From assembly GCA_964235495.1 (NCBI GenBank), contig CAXSAX010000016.1, forward strand, positions 16,004 to 80,003: a DNA stretch of 64,000 bases. Direction: 5' to 3'. The translations under genes and the position numbers were made by a program. The notes beneath the pieces were generated by a model. It ran no database searches, was not told where the DNA came from, and worked only from the letters and a program-made list of their open reading frames with translations. Source of the stretch: LMUY01 sp964235495. Its GTDB lineage: Bacteria > Pseudomonadota > Alphaproteobacteria > Acetobacterales > Acetobacteraceae. Below, piece after piece: positions 1 to 7,590 of this stretch (positions are counted from its first letter, which is position 1; each line of letters starts with the position of its first letter).

Positions 1-870
1 TGAGGCGTTCCGGCAGTTCCCTTAGCTATATTGGCTTGTGTGTAGCTGTAATTGTAGTATGAATGTTGGTCGTTCGGGCCTGGACCGACGGGAAAAGAAG
101 CCCAGATTTTAGCTGCCAGGGAGATCGCACCCTGCAGATCATTGTTTTGCAACCGATCAAAAATACCGCTCTGGATGAGTTGATCCGCTCCCATCAGGTC
201 CTGCGTTGAGACGGTAAAGTCAGAAAGCCCTAGCCTGTGTGACTCGATATCGTAAGTTGCCGGTATAATTTGATATTTTCCGGCGGCGGTTGCTGTCGGA
301 TAATGGCTAAAGTCTACGAAATTTTTATGGTAGCCACAGATAGATGTGTAAGTTGCGCCTTCCTCTTTTCCGACTGTTTTGAGGAAAGCTGGTATCCTGG
401 GATCATTTAAAGCATTCTGAGCGGCATCGCGTGCCGCTTGTTGGCTAGTTGGAGTTGCGGCTTTTGCATTTGCAGCGCCAATTGGGTTTAGATTTTCGAG
501 GAAGTTGATGATACTGCTGCCAACGGTTGACGCCACGCTCTGCCAGGTGATGGGTGTCAGGTCAATGACGTCTTGCTGGACGACATAGTTCTCCGCGGCA
601 ACTTCGTTGATCGGCAACGTGTCTTGCAACGTTTGCTCCAGGCCGAACTGCAAGCTTTCCTGGAACGAGTCCGATGCAAGAAGATCGTTGGTGGCCTGGG
701 CGATGCTGGCGCCTTGAGCTAAGTCGTTTTGCGCAACGGAGGTCGCACCCGGATCAGGCACCAAGCCAACGAAGCTCGTGAAAACGTTGTTGAGATTATT
801 CAGCGCGGCCGGCGACTCAGCGAGTGACGCGCGAATCGACTGCTGAGTGCTGCTGCCATTTTCTAGGCTA
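1..870 (-). CDS. Lambda-endolysin-like (GH104-type) protein, partial at both ends
   Basis: Reverse-strand frame open from the permease junction near 870 to the window edge, so the C-terminus lies outside. The last ~130 visible residues follow phage lambda endolysin R (a lytic transglycosylase): AFLKTVGKEEG with the likely catalytic Glu, DFSHYP, AAGKYQI, LGLSDF followed by STQD, and IWASFP all occur in the lambda order. The preceding ~160 residues are rich in Ala, Gln, Asn and Ser and match nothing I know. I find no ATG upstream; the frame merely stays open antisense to the permease, so the gene is probably 5'-truncated at the junction. Base composition is clearly AT-richer than the chromosome, suggesting phage or effector origin. 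Lysin domain call good; gene limits uncertain. Confidence 0.7.
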
Positions 871-872
871 AG

Positions 873-1421
873 CTGCTGATGCGCTTCACCGACGGGGTGA
901 TCGCGCTGCCGTTGCTGCCGCTGCTGATCGTGCTGGGCGCGCTGGACCTCACCAAGCTCGGCTTCTCCGCCGACTTCGCCCGCTCCCCCGCCGCCGGGTT
1001 CTGGCGCGTGGTGGTGATCATTGCGCTGGTCGATTGGACCGGCATCGCCCGCCTCACCCGCGCGGCTACGCTGGCGCTGCGGGAGCGGGACTACGTGCGT
1101 TCCGCCCGGGCCAGCGGCGGCAGCGCCGCCTACGTGATGGCCTCGCACATCCTGCCCAACGTGGCGACGCCGCTGATCGTGGCGGTGACGCTGACGGTGG
1201 GCCGGGTGATCCTGTTCGAGAGCGTGCTGAGCTTCCTGGGCTTCGGCATCGTGGTGCCCACGCCCTCCTGGGGCAACATGCTGAACAACGCGCAGGAACT
1301 CGTGAACACGGACCCGGCGCTGGCGATCTACCCGGGGGTGCTGATCTTCGTCACGGTGATCGCGGTGAACTTCCTGGGGGACGGGCTGCAGCACGCGTTT
1401 GATCCGCGGAACGAGAGATGA
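873..1421 (+). pseudogene. 5'-truncated Opp/Dpp-type ABC permease
   Basis: C-terminal ~180 residues of a peptide/nickel-type (DppC/OppC) inner-membrane permease. The inner-membrane-complex signature is visible as DYVRSARASGGS, followed by LPNVATPLIV, SFLGFGI and PSWGNML, and a normal C-terminus ending DPRNER. Family members are about 280-300 residues, so roughly the first 100, including the first transmembrane segments, are missing. The break falls at the codons LLMRFTD: host-like coding begins at CTGCTGATG (873) directly against AT-rich foreign sequence. No binding protein, partner permease or ATPase genes are nearby. It is almost certainly not functional here. Confidence 0.8.
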
Positions 1422-1462
1422 AACACCTTGTTGCTTGAAACGCACAAAGACATAAAGCTAAG

Positions 1463-1792
1463 TTACGGTGTAAGATTCATTGTGGCTATGTAAGAAGGTG
1501 TTGGATCGCCCGTCATAAGTATTATTGTATAGTCAGAAATAGTTGACAGCACACGCGTTTTTGTGTTGTTACCAACGGTAAAACAATTGCCCTCTGTGTA
1601 AACGTCATGAAACCAAGTTGGACTTGATCTTTTTGAATTATTTAGATCGTTGACAAGGTGCAATGCCTCTAAGTTTTTGCATACAACGGCGGAATTTATG
1701 GTGTAGTAATCTCGAGCACAAGCGTCAGTAGCATAAAAGCTATGCATTAATGATCCCATAACAAAAATACGCAAGCGGTTTTTGTGTGTCAT
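1463..1792 (-). CDS. Small possibly exported protein in an AT-rich insert
   Basis: Codes for 109 residues in a markedly AT-rich segment. AGGGAG lies nine bases before the ATG and a TATAAT hexamer lies just upstream, so expression is plausible. The N-terminus is basic then hydrophobic (residues 5-20, ending near DACA), consistent with a weak signal peptide. Three Cys lie at about positions 26, 38 and 70. The layout, a Cys-containing helix segment then GNCFTVGNNTKTRVLS with a beta-rich tail, resembles small bacterial SH3-like exported proteins, but that is only pattern resemblance. It is flanked on both sides by pieces of an ABC permease gene. Function unknown. Confidence 0.5.
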   Translation of the reverse strand: MTHKNRLRIFVMGSLMHSFYATDACARDYYTINSAVVCKNLEALHLVNDLNNSKRSSPTWFHDVYTEGNCFTVGNNTKTRVLSTISDYTIILMTGDPTPSYIATMNLTP

Positions 1793-1801
1793 AACATCAA
1801 A

Positions 1802-1817
1802 CTCCCTTAAAATTATA
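1802..1817 (-). promoter_or_regulatory. Putative -10 box and ribosome site of the small insert gene
   Basis: On the reverse strand TATAAT occupies 1817-1812, followed by an AGGGAG Shine-Dalgarno at 1807-1802 and the ATG at 1792. No good -35 hexamer is visible (GGGCAC at the expected distance). The -10 and ribosome site lie so close together that an mRNA starting there would have a very short leader. Confidence 0.3.
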
Positions 1818-1901
1818 TCCTCTAGCGCCTATTTGTGCCCGATCGGACCCTGTGCAACATATCAGGTGCTGCGCGTGGACGTGTCCTGGGTCGTCGCCGC
1901 G

Positions 1902-1991
1902 CCGCCGCCGGGTTCTGGCGCGTGGTGGTGATCGGTGAACTTCCTGGGGGACGGGCTGCAACACGTGTTCGATCCGCGGAGCGAGCGCTAG
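1902..1991 (+). pseudogene. Second, internally deleted permease remnant
   Basis: Bases 1902-1933 are identical to 988-1019 of the truncated permease. They are joined directly to 1934-1991, which matches its last ~58 bases with several substitutions and a different stop (TAG). About 345 bases are missing between the two blocks. The surrounding 1793-2102 contains no other recognisable gene. An unexplained open frame ends at 1988 on the reverse strand with a plausible-looking C-terminus (KRLFDACCNEPNMDHAAI). Confidence 0.7.
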
Positions 1992-2102
1992 ATCGCGGCA
2001 TGGTCCATGTTCGGTTCATTGCAGCAGGCGTCGAACAGCCGTTTGGACGCACCCGCCATGCTCCAGTCGCCAAGCATCTCGGCCAAGCCAGCCTGCGCCG
2101 GG

Positions 2103-2948
2103 TCAGGGCGCCTGCGTGCTGACGGCTTGGGTGGTGCGCATCGGCCCGGCGAGCGGACCCTTGATCCACACCGAGGGTGGCTGTGCCTCGGCCGAGCCGA
2201 AGATGGAGCAGAACGCCACGTCAGCCGCGTCCCGGCCGGCGCCGATCCGCACCAGCCCGTCCAGCGCAGCCATGCGGGTGGGGTCGAACAGGTACCACGC
2301 GCCGCCGCTGGATCCGGCGAGGTAGGCCTCGAAGACGGCATGGAAATCGGGCGGGGTGAGCTGCCAGGCATAAGCGCTGATGTAGCGGGCGGGGATGCCG
2401 ACCGCCCGGCACAGCGCAATGGCCAGGTGGGCGAAGTCCCGGCACACGCCGGCGCGGTCGCCCAAGGTGTCGTAGGCGCTGGTCAGTGCGTCCGAGGTGC
2501 CGGGCTGGTAGTCCACGTTGTCGCGAATCCAGTTGCAGATGGCGGTGGCGCGCTGGTGCCCTGCCGGCTCGTGGCCGAACTGGCGGTTGGCGAAGCGGCT
2601 CAGCCGGTCGGATTGACAGTAGCGGCTGGCATTGAGGTAGGGCAGCACGTCGATCGGCAGCGATCCGGCAGCGATCTCCGTCACCTCGTTCGGGTTCAGC
2701 ATCAGCGGGTTGAGGCTGATCTCAGCCTGGTAATGAATCTGGAACTCGCCTTTCGGCACCAGGTAGCGCAGCACGCGGTTGCCGCTCTCGGCGAACTCGT
2801 AGCGATCTGGCTCGCCGAGCGCCGGATCGGTGCTGAGCGTCTCGGACAAGATGAGCTGGCGAGGGAAGCGGGCGGCCTCGAGGTTCAGCACGAACGGGGT
2901 GAGCGTCTCGACGCTGTAGCGCAGCGTGCAACCGATGGTGAAATCCAA
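2103..2948 (-). CDS. Transglutaminase-like (protease-type) protein
   Basis: 281 residues. The transglutaminase-core triad is visible: Cys in DRAGVCRDFAHL, His in PPDFHAVFEAYL and Asp in WYLFDPTRM. An N-terminal beta-rich domain (about residues 1-130) precedes it, the usual layout of bacterial cytoplasmic transglutaminase-like proteins. These are thought to act as cysteine peptidases or amidases; the substrate is unknown. The start is TTG at 2948, four bases after AGGAGGG, a convincing ribosome site. It lies downstream of ygfZ on the same strand with a 36-base gap, so it may be co-transcribed. Confidence 0.85.
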   Translation of the reverse strand: MDFTIGCTLRYSVETLTPFVLNLEAARFPRQLILSETLSTDPALGEPDRYEFAESGNRVLRYLVPKGEFQIHYQAEISLNPLMLNPNEVTEIAAGSLPIDVLPYLNASRYCQSDRLSRFANRQFGHEPAGHQRATAICNWIRDNVDYQPGTSDALTSAYDTLGDRAGVCRDFAHLAIALCRAVGIPARYISAYAWQLTPPDFHAVFEAYLAGSSGGAWYLFDPTRMAALDGLVRIGAGRDAADVAFCSIFGSAEAQPPSVWIKGPLAGPMRTTQAVSTQAP

Positions 2949-2984
2949 TGCGCCCTCCTCTTGCCCGCATCAGGTCCTAGCAGG

Positions 2985-3788
2985 CTAGGAGGCGAGACGC
3001 ATCCAGGAGGGCACGTGCGCCGTCACCGGCCCTTCGCAGTCCAGCGCCGCGCCGACCGCGTCCGTCCGCAGCAATGCCAGGCCGATCCCGCCCCGGCTGG
3101 ACCGCAAGCTGCCCACCTCCGCGCCATCGCGCAGCACGGGCGTGCCAGGAGCGGGCAGGGCGGCAGCGGACACGGGAATGAGGCGGCGCTTGATGAGGCC
3201 GCGGTACTTGGTCCGCGCCGTCAGCTCCTGGCCCATGTAGCAGCCCTTGGACCAGGATACCCCGCCCAGCTCGTCGAACCCGGCTTCCAGCAGCGTGCTT
3301 TTTTCCGCCTCCATGTCGCGGCTGCCATCCGGCAGGCCGAGGCGGAGACGGTGCAAGTCGTAATCGGCAGCGTCAGCCGAAACGGGCAGGTCGTTGCCCA
3401 GGATGCGCCAACCGGCTTGGGCCAGCCGTGGGTCCGGCACAGCCTTGAGAAAGGCGGGGCCGAGCGGGGCAAAGCCGTCCCAGCCGGCATACACGTCCAG
3501 CGTCTCGGGTGCGATGGCCACCTGGGCGCGCAGGCGGAAGCGGGTCAGGCGGCGGGCGAGGTCATCGCGCTGCGCCGCTTCCACGTCCAGCAGCAGGCGA
3601 TCGCCGTCGGACAGGATGAAGAAATCCGCCAGCCACTTGCCCTGCGGCGTCAGCAGCGCGGCCCACACGGCACGGCCGGAGCCGGCCAGCGCCACGTCGT
3701 TGGACACCAGCCCCTGCAGGAATGGCACCCGGTCCGCCCCGGACACGGACAGCACGGCGCGGCTGGGCAAGAGGGCGAGATAGGCCAT
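2985..3788 (-). CDS. ygfZ: Folate-binding YgfZ/IBA57-family Fe-S cluster protein
   Basis: 267 residues. The family signature KGCYMGQELTAR lies near residue 190, with FLQGLVSNDV in the N-terminal GcvT-like domain. Family members bind tetrahydrofolate and help assemble or repair Fe-S clusters such as those of MiaB; E. coli YgfZ also affects tRNA modification. Length is typical for alphaproteobacteria. Divergent from the GT9 gene at 3869; the 80 bases between should hold both promoters, though none is obvious. Confidence 0.9.
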   Translation of the reverse strand: MAYLALLPSRAVLSVSGADRVPFLQGLVSNDVALAGSGRAVWAALLTPQGKWLADFFILSDGDRLLLDVEAAQRDDLARRLTRFRLRAQVAIAPETLDVYAGWDGFAPLGPAFLKAVPDPRLAQAGWRILGNDLPVSADAADYDLHRLRLGLPDGSRDMEAEKSTLLEAGFDELGGVSWSKGCYMGQELTARTKYRGLIKRRLIPVSAAALPAPGTPVLRDGAEVGSLRSSRGGIGLALLRTDAVGAALDCEGPVTAHVPSWMRLAS

Positions 3789-3868
3789 GCACGCCAGGTA
3801 AGCCGCGCAGCTCCCCGGGGCAAGGCGGTGCTTTGCCGGGGTCCCGCCAGGCTGTTACAGCATCGGCC

Positions 3869-4759
3869 ATGCGGGTCTTGTTCATCACGGCGACGCGGAT
3901 CGGCGACGCGGTCCTGTCCACGGGCCTGCTCGGCCATCTGCTGCGGACCTACCCGGCGGCCCGCTTCACCGTGGCGTGCGGGCCGGTGGCGGAAGGCGTG
4001 TTCGCCCGCATGCCGAACCGCGACCGCACGATCATCATCGACAAGCGAAGCTATGACCGCCACTGGCTGGCCCTGTGGCGGCAGACCGTGACGACGGTGT
4101 GGGATTTGGCAGTGGATCTGCGCGGCTCGGCGGTGACGCTTCTGCTGCCCGCCCGCCGCCGCGCCATCATGCGCGGCGGACGGCGGCCCGGCCATCGGCT
4201 GACCCACTTGGCCGGCACGCTGGGTTTGGCGGAGCCACCGCTGCCCGTCGCCTGGTGGGCTGCGGCGGACGAGGCGCGGGCGGTCGCGCTGCTGCCCCCC
4301 AACGGCCCGGTGGTCGCCCTTGGCCCCACGGCCAACTGGGCCGGCAAGGCTTGGCCTGCGGACCGCTATGCCGCCTTGTTCCGCGCGCTGGCGCCTTCGC
4401 TGCCAGGGGCGCGGGCCGCAGTGTTCGCAGGCCCTGGAGCGGCGGAGCGGGCGATGGCCGCGCCCGTGCTGGCGGCGCTGCCAGGCGCTATCGACCTCGC
4501 TGGAAACCTTACGCTGCCGGAAGCCGCCGCATGCCTCGCGCGCTGCCGCCTGTTTATAGGCAACGACTCCGGGCTGATGCACCTGGCGGCCGCGACCGGA
4601 ACCACCACGCTCGGCCTGTTCGGCCCCACTCCGGCCAGCGAATACGGGCCATCTGGCCGCTGCGCCGCTGCGGTGCTGGCGCCTGGCCCGGCCGGCAACA
4701 CGCCGATGGCCGCCTTGCCGATGGATCAAGTTCTGGCTCGGGTGCTCGAATTGCTGTGA
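3869..4759 (+). CDS. Glycosyltransferase family 9 (heptosyltransferase-like)
   Basis: 296 residues from the ATG at 3869, chosen because MRVLFITATRIGDAVLSTGL is the classic GT9 N-terminus. The acceptor-side GDAVLS loop and the nucleotide-sugar site FIGNDSGLMHLAAA (about residues 230-243) are present. GT9 enzymes transfer heptose or related sugars to lipopolysaccharide core on the cytoplasmic face of the inner membrane. Its stop overlaps the next GT4 start by 4 nt (GTGA), implying translational coupling and a shared glycan pathway. Donor and acceptor cannot be read from the sequence. Confidence 0.9.
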   Translation: MRVLFITATRIGDAVLSTGLLGHLLRTYPAARFTVACGPVAEGVFARMPNRDRTIIIDKRSYDRHWLALWRQTVTTVWDLAVDLRGSAVTLLLPARRRAIMRGGRRPGHRLTHLAGTLGLAEPPLPVAWWAAADEARAVALLPPNGPVVALGPTANWAGKAWPADRYAALFRALAPSLPGARAAVFAGPGAAERAMAAPVLAALPGAIDLAGNLTLPEAAACLARCRLFIGNDSGLMHLAAATGTTTLGLFGPTPASEYGPSGRCAAAVLAPGPAGNTPMAALPMDQVLARVLELL

Positions 4760-5775
4760 GGGTGGCGCACATCATGGCAGGCGCGCCGCAGGGGGGGGCG
4801 GAGCTGTTCTTCGAGCGGCTGGTGTCAGCGCAGCAACGCGCCGGAGACGATGTGCTGCCTGTTATCCGCACGGATGCGGCACGAGCGGGACGGCTGCCGG
4901 GCTCATTGCAGTTGCCGTTTGGCGGCGCACTCGACCTGCGGACCCGGCCCCGGCTGGTGGCCGCCTTGCACCCGTTCGCGCCCCGGGTCGCGGTCGCGTG
5001 GATGAACCGCGCCGCCCGTTTCACGCCCACCGGGGACTGGGTTCTGGTTGGTCGGCTCGGCGGGTATTACGACCTGCGCTACTATCGGGGGTGCGACCAC
5101 CTCGTGGCCAACACGTGTGCCCTGGCCGAGTGGATCGTGGCGAAGGGCTGGCCTGCTGCACGCACCCACTATCTCCCGAATTTCGCGCCCGACCTTTCAG
5201 GCGCCGCGCCGGAGCGGCTGGGCGTGCCCCCGGGCCGCCCGCTGGTGCTGGCGATGGGGCGGCTGCACCGCAACAAGGCGTTCGATGTGCTGCTGCGCGC
5301 GCTGTCCCACCTGTCCGGGGCCCACGCCATCATCGCGGGCGAGGGGCCAGAGCGAGAAGCCCTGGAGACTTTGGCCCGCCAATTGGGCATAGCGGACCGG
5401 GTGCAGTTCCCTGGTTGGCGGTCGGACGGCGCCGCGCTGCTCGCCGGGTGCGGCGCGCTGGCGTGTCCCTCGCGCCACGAGCCGCTTGGCAACGTCATCG
5501 CTGAGGCGTGGAGCGCGGGCCGCCCCGTGGTGGCCGCCGCCGCCGCTGGGCCGCGCGAGCTGATCCGGCCTGGCGAGGACGGCCTGCTGGTGCCGCTGGA
5601 GGATGCGGAGGCGCTGGCCACCTCGCTTGGCCTGGTGCTGCAAAGCCCCCCGCTCGCGGCCCGGCTTGCTGCGGCGGGGCGGGCGCGATGGGAGGCGGAG
5701 TTCGCCGAAGCGCCGGTGCTGGCCCGGTGGCGCGGCTTCCTGCAATCGGTGGAGAAGCCTGCGTGTGCGGCATAG
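4756..5775 (+). CDS. Glycosyltransferase family 4
   Basis: 339 residues from a GTG start at 4756 that overlaps the GT9 stop. The N-terminus VRVAHIMAGAPQGGAELFFE is the typical GT4 Rossmann start with the GGAE loop. The C-terminal domain shows LVLAMGRLHRNKAFDVLL, GEGPE and the donor-binding EPLGNVIAEAWSAGRPVV. It is a retaining transferase expected to add a sugar to a cell-surface glycan. It overlaps the following amidotransferase by 13 nt, so GT9, GT4 and the amidotransferase look like one unit. Confidence 0.9.
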   Translation: MRVAHIMAGAPQGGAELFFERLVSAQQRAGDDVLPVIRTDAARAGRLPGSLQLPFGGALDLRTRPRLVAALHPFAPRVAVAWMNRAARFTPTGDWVLVGRLGGYYDLRYYRGCDHLVANTCALAEWIVAKGWPAARTHYLPNFAPDLSGAAPERLGVPPGRPLVLAMGRLHRNKAFDVLLRALSHLSGAHAIIAGEGPEREALETLARQLGIADRVQFPGWRSDGAALLAGCGALACPSRHEPLGNVIAEAWSAGRPVVAAAAAGPRELIRPGEDGLLVPLEDAEALATSLGLVLQSPPLAARLAAAGRARWEAEFAEAPVLARWRGFLQSVEKPACAA

Positions 5776-7517
5776 CCGGGCTGGCGATGGCGCAGAACGC
5801 GCCGCCACCCGCACCGATGACGCTGGCGGCGCTTTCCCATGCCCTGGCGCATCGCGGGCCGGACGGGGAGGGGCACATGGCGACCGGGCAGGTCGCGCTG
5901 GTGCAGACCCGGCTCGCCATCATCGACCTGCAAACCGGCGACCAACCTTTGTTCGCGGGGGCGGCGTCGCTGGTGGCCAACGGCGAGGTGTACAACTACC
6001 GCGAGCTGTCGCCGGGCCTGCCGTTGCACACCGCCAGCGATTGCGAGCCGCCGCTGCACCTGTGGCAGCAATCAGGCGCAGCCTATGCCCAGCAGCTGCG
6101 CGGCATGTACGCGATCGCCATCCACGATCGCGCCAGCCGCAGCCTGACGCTCACGCGGGACCGCTTCGGCATCAAGCCGCTCTATACCGCCGTCATCCCC
6201 GGCGGCCTCGCCTTCGCGTCTGAGCCGCAGGCACTGCTGGCGGCGGGGCTGGCGAAGCGGGAGGTGCGCCCGGCGGTGCGGGACGAGCTGCTGCAGATGC
6301 AGTTCACCACAGGGGCGGACACCATCTTCCCCGGCATCCAGCGCGTGCTGCCCGGAGAGACGCTGCGGGTGGTCGATGGCCAGGTGGTGGATCGCTGCCG
6401 GCTGGAGGCGCTGCCGCCGGGTCCGCCGGAGGAGATCGGCGAGGACGCGGCGCTGGCCCGGCTGGACGCGGCGCTGGAGCAGTCGGTCGAGCTGCACCAG
6501 CGCAGCGACGTGCCGTATGGCATGTTCCTCTCCGGCGGCGTGGACAGCGCGGCGGTGCTGGCGCTGATGGCGCGGCTGAACGAGGCGCCCGTTCTGGCCT
6601 ACACCGCCGGGTTCGATGCGGCGGGCGCCGCAGACGAGCGAGCCCAGGCTGCGGGGCTCGCCCAAGCCGTGGGTGCGCGGCACGAGACGGTGGCGGTGAG
6701 CGAGGCGATGGTTTGGGACGCGCTGCCCCGGATCGTGGCCGCCATGGACGACCCGGCGGCCGACTACGCCATCATCCCCACCTGGTTCCTGGCGCAGCGG
6801 GCCCGGCAGGATGTCAAGGTGGTGCTGTCCGGCGAGGGCGGTGACGAGATGTTCGCCGGCTACGGCCGCTACCGCAGCGCGATACGGCCCTGGTGGCGCG
6901 GCGGGCGGAGCATGCGCACCCGTGGAACGTTCGACCGCCTCGAAGTTCTGCGCTCCGCGCTTCCAGGCTGGCGGGATGGCATGGCGGCGGCGGACGCCCG
7001 GGCCGCTACCGGCGGGCGCAGCCGCCTGCAGGTGGCGCAGGCGACGGACGTGGCGGATTGGCTGCCGAACGACCTGCTGCTGAAGCTGGACCGCTGCCTG
7101 ATGGCGCACGGGGTTGAGGGGCGCACGCCCTTCCTGGATGCAGGGGTTGCGGCGGCTGCGTTCTGCCTGCCGGATAAGCTGAAGGTTAGGGATGGCCGCG
7201 GCAAGTGGCTGCTGCGCTGCTGGTTGCAGCGCCACCTGCCGCAGGCGCGCCCGTTCGCGCCCAAGCAGGGGTTCACGGTGCCTGTGGGCGCCTGGATCGC
7301 GGGGCAGGGCGCGCGGCTGGGAGCGCTGGTGGCGGCGCAGCCGGGCGTGGCCGAGATCGCGGACCCGGAACGGGTGAGATCGTTGTTCCGCAGTGCGGGC
7401 GGCCGGCGCGAGGGCTTTGCCGCGTGGACGCTGCTGTTCTATGCGCTGTGGCACCGGGCGCATGTCGAGGCGTTGCCGGTGGGCGGGAACGTGTTCGAGG
7501 TGCTGGCTTCGGGCTAG
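5763..7517 (+). CDS. asnB: Asparagine synthetase (glutamine-hydrolysing) family amidotransferase
   Basis: 584 residues from GTG at 5763, which puts the catalytic glutaminase Cys at position 2 (CGIAGLA) after Met removal, as the class-II amidotransferase fold requires. HRGPDGEG and LVANGEVYNYRE complete the glutaminase domain (to ~190). The synthetase domain carries the ATP loop SGGVDS (257-262) and SGEGGDEMFAGY. Homologues make asparagine or amidate sugars or peptides in surface-polysaccharide clusters. Overlap with two glycosyltransferases favours a glycan role, but plain asparagine synthesis cannot be excluded. Confidence 0.88.
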   Translation: MCGIAGLAMAQNAPPPAPMTLAALSHALAHRGPDGEGHMATGQVALVQTRLAIIDLQTGDQPLFAGAASLVANGEVYNYRELSPGLPLHTASDCEPPLHLWQQSGAAYAQQLRGMYAIAIHDRASRSLTLTRDRFGIKPLYTAVIPGGLAFASEPQALLAAGLAKREVRPAVRDELLQMQFTTGADTIFPGIQRVLPGETLRVVDGQVVDRCRLEALPPGPPEEIGEDAALARLDAALEQSVELHQRSDVPYGMFLSGGVDSAAVLALMARLNEAPVLAYTAGFDAAGAADERAQAAGLAQAVGARHETVAVSEAMVWDALPRIVAAMDDPAADYAIIPTWFLAQRARQDVKVVLSGEGGDEMFAGYGRYRSAIRPWWRGGRSMRTRGTFDRLEVLRSALPGWRDGMAAADARAATGGRSRLQVAQATDVADWLPNDLLLKLDRCLMAHGVEGRTPFLDAGVAAAAFCLPDKLKVRDGRGKWLLRCWLQRHLPQARPFAPKQGFTVPVGAWIAGQGARLGALVAAQPGVAEIADPERVRSLFRSAGGRREGFAAWTLLFYALWHRAHVEALPVGGNVFEVLASG

Positions 7518-7590
7518 GTGCGCGGCCCACCCCGACCCAGGCCTTTTCCCGCGCGCGGACGAGGCAAAAGCAGCAAGCCGGAACAATGCC

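Noticed and set aside
1988..2419. Reverse frame ending KRLFDACCNEPNMDHAAI
   Set aside because: The C-terminus looks protein-like, but most of the frame is antisense or out-of-frame to the transglutaminase gene, with no start signal outside it.
2007..4091. Long forward frame over the transglutaminase and ygfZ genes
   Set aside because: Repetitive Gly/Arg/Ala composition typical of an antisense GC-rich shadow; the reverse genes have clear catalytic motifs.
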